From: Kryptolebias marmoratus
Lineage: Eukaryota; Chordata; Actinopteri; Cyprinodontiformes; Rivulidae
Length of the DNA: 64,000 nucleotides
Assembly: GCF_001649575.2 (NCBI RefSeq)
Contig: NC_051438.1
Location: 27,844,482-27,908,481 of the forward strand
Direction: 5' to 3'
The first letter of the stretch is position 1; every line of letters begins with the position of its first letter. Both the position numbers and the translations under genes were made by a program. A model generated the notes under the pieces. The model did no database searches and was not told where the DNA came from. It worked only from the letters and a program-made list of their open reading frames with translations. Positions 1-10,370 of this stretch are shown here, piece by piece.

Positions 1-1610
1 CAATAAAGACAGACTTCCTCCGGCTGAAGCTCGTAACACGGCGCGTTGGGTCCGCGGTCGGGTTACCGCCGGGTCGTAACGAGACGCAGACCGGGTCCTC
101 GTCTCCGAAGGCCCAGTCCCCCCCCCCCGTCCGATCTGAAGCTTTAAATCCGGCCGATCGTTTCGGCACCACAGATGTAGGTCAGCATCACAGCTTTAAT
201 AAACGATCAGGGAGGCAGAGATTCTTTTCGAATCTGTGGAAACAGGAAGTTAAATAATCTAAAACAGGAACTCACAGGTTTCTTTGGGGCTGAGAAGTTT
301 TCTTTTTTTACTTTTAGCCACAAAACTCAGGTTACATGAAATCTGTTTTTCTTCAGGAGCAGATCCGAACGAAGCATTTAAACCAAGTTTATTGTATTTT
401 TGTTGGTTTCTAATCATTTGGTTCAGGTTGTCAAACACATTTTAGGCATTTTAGGATCAAATCTGAGTCATCCATTCCTAATAAAACGACTCGTCTGGAA
501 AAACAGTTTATTCCCGACGAGCTAAAGGCTGGTCTGAGCTGGACCAAAGCAGGTTCTTCACGTCCTTAAAACAAATCCACGGAGGGAGCTGGAGGAGGAT
601 GGAGACCCCTGAAAAGGGAACAGATGGAAGAAAAAGAAGAGAAGTTGATGAGATATTTTGCTAACAGACAGGCTCTGCTTCTTCAGGATTATTTCAGAGA
701 AATTAAAACCTGAATCTGTTCACCGATCGCAGCCTCTGACCTCCTGGAAACTCGAATCTCCTTAAATCGTCTAAGAAAGAATCAATGTTTTCTGTTTGTC
801 TGAAAGCAGCTGCGATGAGAAGGGAAGCCTGAATAAATGTAATGTTTCCACGTTTCTGTGGTTTTTATGTTTGTTGGTCCAGGTGAAGTCTTTCAGTTCC
901 CGGGAGGACCGGGTCGTCTTCACGGGTCACGCTGAGGCCGAGCTCCTCTCCTGCAGGCCGACGTCGACTCAACCAATAAACACAAACGTTTGTCCAGAAA
1001 GTCAAAGTCAAGGTAAGCCGTTTCCATAAATCCAGGCACCGAAAATTCCATTATTAATACGTCCACATGCTGGCCTCGGTGCCCGTCTGAAATGATTTGT
1101 TGTGATGGGATAAACATGACAGGACGCCATTTTCCACTGGAACTGATTCAGAAACAGCCCGCCGCTGCGACGCGCCCGGTGGCAGCCCGGGTGCTGATGC
1201 ACCTGCAGCTTTACAGATCACGATCAGCTGCAGTCCTCCCAAATAACTTGTTTTTTTATTCTTCGAAGCGTTTTTAATCCCCTGTAAGGACGTCTGTCTG
1301 TGAAAACAGAGTTGCTGTTTCTCTCTGCTTCCCTCCAACATCCGAGGTTAAAAGAAGCTGAATTTATTTCCGAGCTTCAAGGCCAGGCCACCTCCGAACA
1401 ATCCCAACCCCTGAAGCCATAAAGCCGTTCTTCATGACAGAAACATGGCTGCCTTTATGACACAAACCCACCACGGCGATAAAGAGACACTTCAGAGCTT
1501 CTGAGGCGGGTTCTGACCCAATCACATCTTCCTCGGACGTTTCAGACGCTTCTTTCTGCAGAAAACACTTCGCCCGTCCAGTTTCCTCCCTGCCTTGTTT
1601 TTTCCCAGGT
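1..1610. other. Non-coding stretch, no recognised gene
   Basis: No open frame here has convincing protein character, and none has paired splice signals with coding-like codon use. A poly-C run lies near 118-128. I see no tandem array and no copy of the dispersed repeats found elsewhere. It is most simply intronic or intergenic DNA. Confidence 0.6.
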
Positions 1611-2290
1611 CAGACCCTCCAGGATTTCGCGATGTTGCGATCACAACTATTAACGCAAAATCAAGCAAACCCCGCGAAATCGCAACTTTTTGCAACTTTG
1701 CCCAAAACACCGCAACTTTAACCCAATATTTATTGTTTATAAAGTGATTCGCCACCGTCTCTGCGGTCTAGTCTCTTCTTTGTGGGTTTGTGTAGCGTGG
1801 AATACAAAATAACCCCAAATAACTCAGGAAGAAGACACGTGACGTCACTTCCTGTTAACATCAGAATGCCGGGAGCGTGCAGGAGCAGCGACCGAAGCCA
1901 AAATNNNNNNNNNNNNNNNNNNNNNNNNNNNNNNNNNNNNNNNNNNNNNNNNNNNNNNNNNNNNNNNNNNNNNNNNNNNNNNNNNNNNNNNNNNNNNNNN
2001 NNNNNNNNNNNNNNNNNNNNAAACGCATCGACAAACACTTTGTGTCTGCAAAACATGTGAGGAGAGCTGCAGACCAGGGACAATCCAGAAATGCTCATGA
2101 ATGTCAGTTTAGAAGCTCTCAAAGTTCTCAAATAAAGCACCTTTTGAGAATGTCAATGTTTGTTGGGAATTATCTTACAGAACTAGGAAGGATTTTTGGT
2201 TTAGATATTAAAAGTTGTGGGCTTTTATTGATTTTAGTTTAAAAAAATCGCAACTTTTAGGAAAATGCCCGCGAAATCCTGGAGGGATTG
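1611..2290 (+). mobile_element. Non-autonomous DNA-transposon-like element, copy 1, with internal gap
   Basis: The left end begins CAGACCCTCCAGGATTTCGC. The right end, reverse-complemented, begins CAATCCCTCCAGGATTTCGC, so the two ends share a terminal inverted repeat of about 17 bases. A second copy with the same order of internal sequence lies at 38208-38933. Internal sequence is rich in AAATCGCAACTTT-type motifs and shows no transposase frame. Positions 1905-2020 are N. The CAG-like terminus resembles hAT elements, but I could not identify a matching 8-bp target duplication, so the superfamily is left open. Confidence 0.7.
1905..2020. other. Assembly gap (116 N)
   Basis: A run of 116 N lies inside transposon-like copy 1. 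By alignment to the second copy, its length matches the true spacing of the element to within a base or so, so it looks like a sized gap rather than an arbitrary placeholder. Confidence 0.95.
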
Positions 2291-3737
2291 GTTAATTGCG
2301 ATTCGAGTTTTGTTTTAGTTGAGATTTAGGAAGTTTAAACCTGTGTGTGCTTCTCCACTCCTCCATCCCTGAAATTAAAGACGAGGTGACACCAGAACCT
2401 CCAGTCGGCCATGACAGTCTGGTTTTCCCTCCTGCACTCCGCCAATGGAAAGAAAAGGTTGGATAATTTGGTCTCAGATTCCCAGTTTGAGCCTTAAATG
2501 ATGGTTTTTTTCCTCCGGAGGCTCTGGCTGCTCATGGCTGCCTCTGGACCTGTGCAGCATCTTCTCTTTCATTTTTAATTTTTTTTTTTCTGTCGTTGCC
2601 AAATCAGCTAAAACCAGAAAGTTTCTGGATTCCAGTTGCTGCAGTGAGAAATGCAGCCGACGCTTCCAGATGAGTCACGACGGTTTTCTCATTTCCGAAG
2701 CATTAAAGCAACACGGCCTCCCTCCGAACTCCTTATTTACTCCGGGTTTAATCAGCGGTAATCATCTGGGCACAAACAGCACTCCCGTGACATTTAACAT
2801 TTCCTTCAGAAGGGGGTCTGACAGCGATCGTTTGCGGCTGCTGGGAATCCTGAAAGTCAATAAATTTCTGCCCCTTTTTTTTCCTCGTCTCCTTTATGTC
2901 TTTGGTCACACAGCTGTGCTCAGATCTGAGTCATGGGGCGATCCTGTGGAAATATTCAAATGATCAGAAACACATGACTGGGAATTATTCATCTCAGACC
3001 CGGGGGGTGAAAACTTGTTGCCAGCTCGACGTGAAGCTGCAGCGCTCTCATGCCACGGCTGCGTTATTCCAGTGATGTAAATTCTCTCGTTAAGTGGTTT
3101 TGTGCGGATTCATCAGGGATTGGATCATCTCTTTTAAGGCTCAGTTTTTCTTAATTTAAGGCTTTGTCCCCTCCGTGAGTCACTGATAGATGCAAGATGT
3201 TGTGAATCGTGTGGCTCTACGACATTTTACATCTTTTATAAAATCTGTAGAAACCGTTGTGCTGTAAAGAAGACGGGAAACTTTGCTCTGTTCGGTCCAT
3301 GTTGTGGTCAAGGAGACGGGTCTTAATTGGCGATGCAGAAATGTTGTAGAGCCTCGTCTGATCCACAGCAGTGACGCCGGCCTCGTCCCTCAGACGGATA
3401 TTTCCACAGACTCCTCCCACCGGGGGGTTGGACGCGATCTGCGGCTCAAAGTGGGATTAATATCGTTTCAAACGCAGCAGCTGTGTAAATCAGCTCGGAT
3501 CTGTTTGTTTAAGCCGAGCGCCATGAATCACGTCTGCTAAGCAGCTCGCTCCGAGCGTCGGAGGCTGAAGAACGTTACACAGCTGAGCGGCTCAGTCGGG
3601 AAACAAACATGTCCGCCGGGAGGTTCCTAAAGAAGGTTTAAGGCGTTTATTAGCAGCTGCGCCGTAAACGGACGCCACGCCGCCATGACAGCTGCAAACA
3701 CTGAGGGTTTGATGGGGTCGCAGCCAAAGAGCGGAGG
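2291..3737. other. Non-coding stretch, possibly containing conserved non-coding DNA
   Basis: No gene is supported. The 97-codon frame at 2670-2963 has no splice context and mixed codon use. The stretch 2640-2880 is not part of any repeat seen here and looks like unique sequence. Whether it is conserved cannot be judged without other genomes. Confidence 0.5.
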
Positions 3738-4446
3738 CCATCCAACCATTTATACATCCAACCATCCATCCAACCATTTATACATCCATCCATCCATTCA
3801 TTTATACATCTATCCATTTATACAACCATTTATACATACATCCATCCATCCATTTATACATCCAACCATCCATTTACACATCCAACCATTTATACATCCA
3901 TCCAACCATTTATACATCCATCCAACCATTTATACATCCATCCAACCATTTATACATCCATCCAACCATCCAACCATTTATACATCCAACCATCCATTTA
4001 TACAACCATTTATACATCCAACCATCCATTTATACATCCAACCATCCATTTATACATCCATCCATTTATACATCCATCCGTCTATACATCCAACCATCCA
4101 TCCATCCATTTATACATCCAACCATTTATACATCCATCCATCCAACCATCCATTTATACATCCAACCATCTATACATCCAACCATCCATTCATACATTCA
4201 ACCAACCATCCATACATCCAACCATCCATCCAACCATTTATACATCCAACCATCCATTTATACATCCAACCATCCATCCATCCATCCATCTACCATCCAA
4301 CCGTCCTTCAATCCGTCTACCATACATCCAACCATCCATCCGTTCATTGACCTACCCATCTGTCCATCCATTCCTCCACCTACCTACCATCCATCCATTT
4401 ATCGTCCACCCACCGATCATCCATCCATCCAACCATCATCCATCCC
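3738..4446. repeat. TCCA / TTTATACATCC minisatellite array, about 700 bp
   Basis: Tandem ATCC tetranucleotides are interspersed with TTTATACATCC and AACC variants over about 700 bases. The array gives a spurious 221-codon frame rich in H, P, I, Y and T. The LINE family seen elsewhere here characteristically ends in GATGGATG tails, so the array could have expanded from such a tail in minus orientation. That origin is inference; no LINE coding remnant is seen next to it. Confidence 0.95.
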
Positions 4447-5635
4447 AGATGTTGAGAAATAACCTTTTAAAAGCTGAAACTGTTGAGAATCTCTTCTCGT
4501 GGTCCACGTCATCCGTTCCTTCCTCTAAAACCACCATGACGTCCAGCTGACCAGCCGGTTCTGCAGAACCATATTTTCCACGATCCAATCAGCAATCTTC
4601 ACGGCAACAAACACGACTCATTTCTGCGCCACCAACAAAACCGAACAATCGGAGCGCGTGAAGTTAAAATCAGCTCTGAAACTGTTTCAGTTTTTATTGT
4701 TCGTCTCTGACCCCGACTTGGAAAAAAGGTTAAAAATAAACAAAGCAGAGGATCGTTTTCTGAGCCGAGCTCCTCTGGATCTGCCTGGAATGAATGAATG
4801 AGTTATTAAAAGACTGGTGTCGGCCTCGCAGCTGCTTCTGATGATATAATAAACAGTTAATCCGAAAGCCTGGGGGAGAAGCTCGTTACCTTCCTGCTGA
4901 AATAATGATAATCCTCAGAAGTGTATCTGATCCTTAGCGCTGCCAGAAGTCCGTTTTTTATTCATTTCAGACTCCGAAGGTCCAAATGTTTGTCTGTAAT
5001 TCTGGTAATTTGCATTAAAAACATGATTTTGTGTTAACTGCCTCTCTTGTGTTGAGAGGAGAAGCGTCTCGGTTTCCGTAACAGCGCCGACGTTTCTGAG
5101 GAAAATAAAAACGACAAATTTACAGATCGATATTTTCCTGCAGTTAGATTCCCAACGTGGGATTTAAAGAAACGGGGATTTATTGGAATTTCTTTCGTGC
5201 CTGCACCACGTTTCCTTGGGTTGGGACGCAAATCATCCTGAAAACATAAAAGTTTTTTTGTTTATTTTAATGAAAAGCAGGTTGTGGAGCGGTCTAATTG
5301 TTGCTTGTTTTATTGTTGCCACGAGGAAGTTTCTCTTTCATGAAAAAAATCCCACAAACAAACAAACAAAAAAACGTTTCTTCAGGATCTGGCTCTCATT
5401 GTGAGAGTGCTGAGTCAGCGTTCATGCTGTTTTTAGTTTCTGCCCGTTTTCGGCTGTTTTAACGAGTCGTTTATTAAAATCTTCAGCTTGTTCTCTACGT
5501 CGCAGCTATGAACTCTGGGATTTGTAACTTTTATACATTTTCAATTATGTAACCAATATTTTATCTTCTTTCACAGAAATTCACAAAAATCTCTTCAAAA
5601 AAAATTTAAAAACTCGTTTTGGGTTAATTTCTTCA
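4447..5635. other. Non-coding stretch
   Basis: No gene is supported. A short motif, CTGAGTCAGCGTTCA, at about 5409-5424 also occurs at about 32851-32866 and in weaker form near 6933. In each case it lies upstream of a TTTTAGCT array, so it may belong to that larger repeat. Confidence 0.5.
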
Positions 5636-6275
5636 GTTTTAGCTTTCAGCTACTTTTTGCTAACTTTCTGCTAGTTTTAGCTTTAAACTGTTTTGCTAAT
5701 TTAGCTTCTGTTCTGATAATTATACCTTTTAGCTACTGTTTTGTTAACTTGACTTTAGGCTTCTAATCTGCTAGTTTTAGCTTTAAACTACTGTTTTGCT
5801 AATTTAGCCTTTAGCTTCTGTTATGATAATTATGGCTTTTGGCTACTAATTTGCTAACTTGGCTTTAAGCCACTATTCTGCTAGTTTTAGCATTTAATTG
5901 TCTTGCTTATTTAGTTTTATGCTACTGTTTTGTTAGCTTTAGCTTTTAGATAACGTTTTGCTAGCTTTAGCTGTTTTGCTAGCTTTAGCTTTTGGCAACT
6001 GTTTTGCTTTTTTTAGCTACTGTTTTGCTAGCTTAAGCTTTTGGCAACTGTTCTGCTTATTTTAGCTACTGTTTTGCTAGCTTTGGCTTTTGGCAACTGT
6101 TTTGATAACTTGACTTTAGGCTTCTAAACTGCTAGTTTTAGCCTTAAACTGTTTTGCTAATTTAGCTTTTAGCTACTGTTTTGTGAATTCCAGCTTTAAA
6201 CTACTATTTTACTAGCTTTAGCTTTTGGCTAACTAGGCTTTAAGCTACTATTCTGCTAGTTTTAGCTGTTTGCCT
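5636..6275 (+). repeat. Degenerate TTTTAGCT minisatellite array 1
   Basis: About 640 bases are built from diverged units of 20-30 bases resembling TAGCTACTGTTTTGCTAGC and TTTAGCTTTTGGCAACTG. Orientation is T-rich on the plus strand. Short stop-free runs inside it are products of the repeat. Confidence 0.9.
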
Positions 6276-6675
6276 GTAACTTGTTGAGTTTGTTGTTCTG
6301 ATGGTTTTAACCAACAATGCAGTTTTAGCTTCTTCTGTGAATTTTAGCTGTTTTTTCACGCTTCGTGTTCAGAATCACTTTCAGTCGTTTCTGATTAACG
6401 TTAAAGTCTCTTTTTAAATAAACAAACTCTTCCTCTGAGTTCGAGGAGCCAAAGGTTTGGATTTCAGCTCGTTGATTTTCTCAGGGTCCGTTTGGGGGAA
6501 GCAGCCGAATCTCCTCCTTAATGACTCTGTTTTTGCACAGATTTAGAATTTCGCTCCAAACCACATCTTCGGCTGTTCTCCCTCAGACTTTAACCCGTTT
6601 TTTCCTCCTCAGATAAACCGTCTGACGGATGGACTCTCGGCTGCGCGGATCTGCAGCGGAACCCACCTGAACCCA

Positions 6676-6717
6676 CCAGGCCCGGCGCCCGGCGCCGAGC
6701 CGCGGCGCCGGGCCTGG
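6676..6717. other. GC-rich inverted repeat / hairpin
   Basis: CCAGGCCCGGCGCC at 6676-6689 is perfectly inverted as GGCGCCGGGCCTGG at 6704-6717, with a 14-base spacer that is itself GC-rich. It sits in a locally GC- and CpG-rich patch (about 6620-6790) unlike its AT-rich flanks. The patch follows a pyrimidine-rich TTTTTTCCTCCTCAG tract, but no convincing exon continues from it. Confidence 0.85.
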
Positions 6718-6976
6718 CTCGGCGCGGAGAACCCGACGGCTCCTAAATTCATTCTGCAGCTCCTGCGAGCGAGCCAGCCGATCAGTCAGAAAGCTCCGAA
6801 TCAGCCGAAGCTCCTGGAAAGACTTTCAGTATCGATGAAACTTTATCTGCGTTAGTTTTTCTGGCAGGATTCAGAAAGAAGATAAATCATAATTCTGTCA
6901 AAGATCCAGATCTGAATCGGGTCGATCTGGATTCAGCGTTCACACCGGACTACAGGGTTTGGGATTTATTCCTGCA

Positions 6977-7600
6977 ACTTAGCTAACTCAACACCTTTAG
7001 CTAACCCTTTGCTACCTTTAGCTTCTAGCCAGACTTTTCATACTTTTAGCTAGCATTTGCTACTTTTAGTTTTTATCTAGCCTTCAGATTTTACTTTGTT
7101 TGTTGATAATATAAGTTAGCTACTTTTAGCTACTTTTAGCAAGTACTGTGCTACTTTTAGTTAGCCTTCTGCTACTCTAAGCTTTTATTAAGCTTTTTGC
7201 TACTCTTAGCATTTAGCCAACCTTTTGCTAACATTAGCTTCTAGCCAGACTTTTCATACTTTTAGCTAGCATTTGCCATTTTTAGGGTTTATCTAGCCTT
7301 CAGCTTTTTTTAGCTTTTAGTATGTTTTTTATACTATAAGCTAGCCCTCTGCTACTTTTAGCTAGTTTTATAAAGTACTGTGCTACTTTTAGTTAGCCTT
7401 CTGCTACTCTAAGCTTTTATTAAGCCATTTGCTACTTGTAGCTTCTAGCTAGCCTGTTGCTATTTTTAACCTTTTGCTAGCTAGCCTTCTGCTACATTTA
7501 GCTAGTGTTGGGCTACTTTTAATTAGCCGTTGGACACCATTAGTTAGAATTTTGCTAGTTTTAGCTTTTATTTATCGTCAGTGTTTTGCTCCTTTAGCCG
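6977..7600 (+). repeat. Degenerate TTTTAGCT minisatellite array 2
   Basis: T-rich array of the same family as 5636-6275. It carries a higher-order duplication: the stretch starting GCTTCTAGCCAGACTTTTCA recurs at 7021 and 7237, and AAGTACTGTGCTACTTTTAG recurs at 7141 and 7373, a period of about 216-232 bases. Confidence 0.9.
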
Positions 7601-7835
7601 TTCTGTGTTTTCACAGAGAAATGAGAGATCAGTTTTCAGTTTTATTTGTTTTGTTGTTCAAAGAACAGAAGAATCTGTTTTAATCCCAGAATAAACGAGT
7701 TTCTGTTTCCAGAGAAGAAGAAGAAACTGAAACGACGATCGAACTCAGGACAGGAAGTCAAACAACGGTCCGAACCGGAGCCGCTGGAAGTCGTCACTGA
7801 GAGTCGGAGCAGCTGGAAGGTTCGGGATGATGGAC

Positions 7836-7861
7836 GTGTGTGTGTGTGTGTGTGTGTGTGT
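7836..7861. repeat. (GT)n microsatellite
   Basis: Thirteen uninterrupted GT dinucleotides. Confidence 0.97.
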
Positions 7862-8104
7862 CCAGGAGCTGATAGGAGAAAGCAGGTGCTGCTGATATTA
7901 ATTTAGGGGAAGTTGTTCTAACAGATGTTCTTTCGGTGCCTGAACGGTGATTTAAACCAGCGTTCTGTAAGATCGATTGATTTCTGGACCCTGCTGCTAA
8001 CTGAGGACCCCTCTGAAGGTTCTGTTGGACCCGGTTTACTCCTAACAGGCGGTACCGAGTGTCTTCACATCCAGAAGACAAGAGTTTATCAAAGTCTTGT
8101 CAAA

Positions 8105-8570
8105 CGCAGAGTTTTAAATAAACAATCTAGAAGAACTCTGAGACAAACCTCCACCGAGACCGCGGCGTGATCTGGGTCAGAATCTGGATCAGAACCAGGA
8201 TTTATTCCCAACGTTTCATCCAGATCTGTTTGTCAGTTTTTACCTGATCAGACAAAAAACACCAACAGACACAACCGGGAACAGAAGGGTCACATGTCGG
8301 AGCAGAGAGGAGGTTTTAACTAAAGGGTCACCTTTGACCCCATGAACATTGAAATCAGTGGTGATCACCCTTGACCCATGAGGTGTCCAGCTGTGCAGGT
8401 TAATAGTTCTCTGTTACATGGTTGCACAATTAGAGCACATGAACTCAACCTTTGACCCCGTGAACCTTGAAATCAACAGTGATCACCCTCGTCTCGTGAG
8501 GTGTCCAGCTGCAGAGTTAGAGCACGGGCTGACCTGTGACCTTGACCTTTGACCTCTGTGGCGGAGGTCA
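8105..8570 (+). repeat. TGACC-module dispersed repeat, copy 1
   Basis: Contains successive landmarks: GACAAACCTCCACCGAG, GGATCAGAACCAGGATTTA, CATCCAGATCTGTTTGTCAG, ACAACCGGGAACAGAAGGGT, then repeated GTGATCACC...TTGACC and TGACCTTTGACC motifs. The same order occurs inverted at 23175-23545 and directly at 51480-51715 and 55840-56170. No coding potential. It is followed at 8936 by the AAGATGGCC repeat in minus orientation. Confidence 0.85.
8543..8555 (-). promoter_or_regulatory. DR1-type AGGTCA direct repeat inside dispersed repeat
   Basis: On the minus strand the sequence reads AGGTCAAAGGTCA: two AGGTCA half-sites with one base between them. That is the consensus bound by RXR heterodimers and HNF4-type nuclear receptors. 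Binding or activity in this genome is not shown. The site is part of a repeated sequence, so it may simply be carried along. Confidence 0.4.
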
Positions 8571-8935
8571 TAACTGATCATAAAACACAGTTTTCTTTTC
8601 CTGCTCGTTGCTGTTCAGGGTTGCAGGAAAGAACCCAGGACCGGTTCTCCTGTTGGTCCATCACAGAACCACATGGATCCAAATGGGACAGACGACCACG
8701 CACACCTACCTGCAGCAACCACTTTAAGCCCCGCCCACACCGGGAGCGGTTCTTATCGTTTCAGCCTTGTTGTCCACATGGAAACAGACATTTAGGAGCC
8801 CCTTAAACAGCATTGTTTAAAAATGGCTTCCAGAGGGGAAACTTCACCCATGGGTTCTCGTTACAGTGCCGCCCGCAGGCCTGGCAGAGTTACTGCAGCA
8901 CGTTTCCACGGGGAGATCATGTAAACTCCGCAGTC

Positions 8936-9175
8936 ATTCCCTGAAGAAATGCTTGTCGCCCGCTGCCTTTTAGGTTGGAGTTTTAACTTAAGAGAAATAA
9001 TGAAGTCGTAGCTCTTAGAGCATGAGTTAGAAAAGACTCTCAGCTACTACCACACCTGATTTTAGCTTAATACCTGTAAACATGCCTGAGCTGTAGCCAT
9101 GTTTGTGTTTTCTAAGGTCAGTAAACTGTGGCAGCCATCTTGAATCAGGTTTTCTTCCAGGATATTTTGCTAACA
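8936..9175 (-). repeat. AAGATGGCC dispersed repeat, copy a
   Basis: On the minus strand this copy has the family order: AGCCATG/ATGGC motif, GTGTGGTAGTAGCTGAGAGT, then GCGGGCGACAAGCATT followed by a TCAGGGAAT end. It lies next to TGACC-module copy 1. Together they are the reverse complement of the arrangement at 22868-23545. Confidence 0.75.
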
Positions 9176-9268
9176 CTACCTTTCATTAGAGCAAACAGGA
9201 CACCTTTATGTCCCTCTTTGCTTCCTGTAAGCACCCGAGCCGTTTGCTTGAAGGTGGTGATTACTAAC

Positions 9269-9477
9269 TTGGAAATTTGACTCCCGCCGTGTCGAAGCCG
9301 AAGCAGTGATTAATGAGCCAAAACTTCGGCCGGTTCTTTTCGCAGCTCATGTGGCGCTCGCCCCAGATATTCAGCCCGATCCACGGGGCTCTGACCTGCT
9401 CTCCGAGGTCAAAGGTCAACTGCAGCATGAAATATGGCCGGGCCTCGTGAGGAGCCGAGGCGCCCCACCTCCCAGTC
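9269..9477 (-). CDS. Candidate protein-coding exon, product unrecognised
   Basis: On the minus strand the frame is open from a possible acceptor (TTTTTTTGTTTTCTTAACGAG, AG at 9479-9478) to a possible donor (AA|GTTAGT, at 9268). A stop follows at 9264-9266 if it is unspliced. The predicted peptide includes APWIGLNIWGERHMSCEK followed by an FWLINHCFGF-like stretch; it has three Cys, three Trp and many aromatics and no low complexity. Third codon positions are about 80% G or C, well above the local average, whereas the antisense frame lacks that bias. This supports a minus-strand exon. The acceptor tract is not ideal, and I do not recognise the family. No neighbouring exon of the same gene can be assigned with confidence. 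A conserved non-coding element, or chance in GC-rich DNA, remains possible. Confidence 0.33.
9406..9418 (+). promoter_or_regulatory. DR1-type AGGTCA direct repeat
   Basis: A perfect AGGTCA-A-AGGTCA lies on the plus strand, in unique sequence rather than in the dispersed repeat. It overlaps the candidate exon at 9269-9477, so it may be coding sequence by coincidence. Confidence 0.3.
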
Positions 9478-9814
9478 CTCGTTAAGAAAACAAAAAAACC
9501 ACATCGGCGTTTCTGTTTTCGGCTGGTTCGGACAAAAAAAAGGAGGATATTTAGGAAAATAAATGATATTAAAGGAGAAGAGGAGTCTGTTTAAAGAGAA
9601 GAAGGCCGAGGATTTCGGCTGCTTAAATCAGCCGAACACAAAGAGAAGAAACAGATTTTATAGACGTAATAAAAAGTGATCAAGTTCACCTCTGGGGAGA
9701 TGGATTAAAGGTTCTGTTATAAATCTGCAGCTCTGGATAAATAAACATGTTGAGAAAACTGAAGGAAACTAAATAATCTTTAATTCCTTTTTGGAGCTTT
9801 AAGCCTCAAACTGC

Positions 9815-9980
9815 TTTGAGCTTTTAGCTGTTTATCTGTCAAAATGTTTGGCTCGTTCAGCTGACGGCTGCTGTAAGTTTTGGTTTTTAGTAACTTTTCA
9901 GGATATTTAATTTTATTTACAAATATTTTCCCCTCATAGAGACACACAGATCTCTTCAGTCTTTGAAAACCTGCTTCGGC
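9815..9980 (+). repeat. Core segment of the TTTTAGCT composite repeat, copy 1
   Basis: Landmarks are AAATGTTTGGCTCGTTCAGC, GACGGCTGCTGTAAG, TTTACAAATATTTTCCCC and AGATCTCTTCAGT. The same order occurs at 32900-33065 (plus) and inverted at 30120-30300 and 42545-42690. In every case a TTTTAGCT array lies immediately downstream in the core's own orientation. Confidence 0.8.
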
Positions 9981-10004
9981 TCCTGGATCAGTCCATGTTC
10001 CTTT

Positions 10005-10370
10005 TAGCTTCTAGCTAGCATTCTGCTACTTGTAGAAACCGTTTTAGCTGCCTTTAGCTGGAATTTCTTTTTAGCTTGGTAAGCTTTTGTTACTCAACCT
10101 TTAGCTAATTTACTGCTACTTGTAGCTTCTAGCTAGACTTTAACACTTTCAGCTAAAAGTTCCCAACTTTTAGTTTTAGCTAGCCTTACGCTATTTTAGG
10201 TATTTAGCTAGTGCTTTGCTACTTTTAGCCAGACTTTTGTTGCATTTAGAGCAAAGGTAACATTTTGCTACTTTTAGCTCATGTTTATTAACATTTAGCT
10301 AGTGCTTTGCTACTTTAGCTTCTAGCTCGGCTTTTTAAGCTTCTAGCTCATGTTGCTGCTTTGTGGCTTT
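10005..10370 (+). repeat. Degenerate TTTTAGCT minisatellite array 3
   Basis: T-rich diverged units with the motifs CTACTTTTAGC, TTTAGCTAGTGCTTTGC and CTTCTAGCT. It follows directly after the core segment at 9815-9980. Confidence 0.88.

Noticed and set aside
3685..4350. 221-codon open frame
   Set aside because: It is the translation of the TCCA/TTTATACATCC array; the absence of stops follows from the repeat unit.
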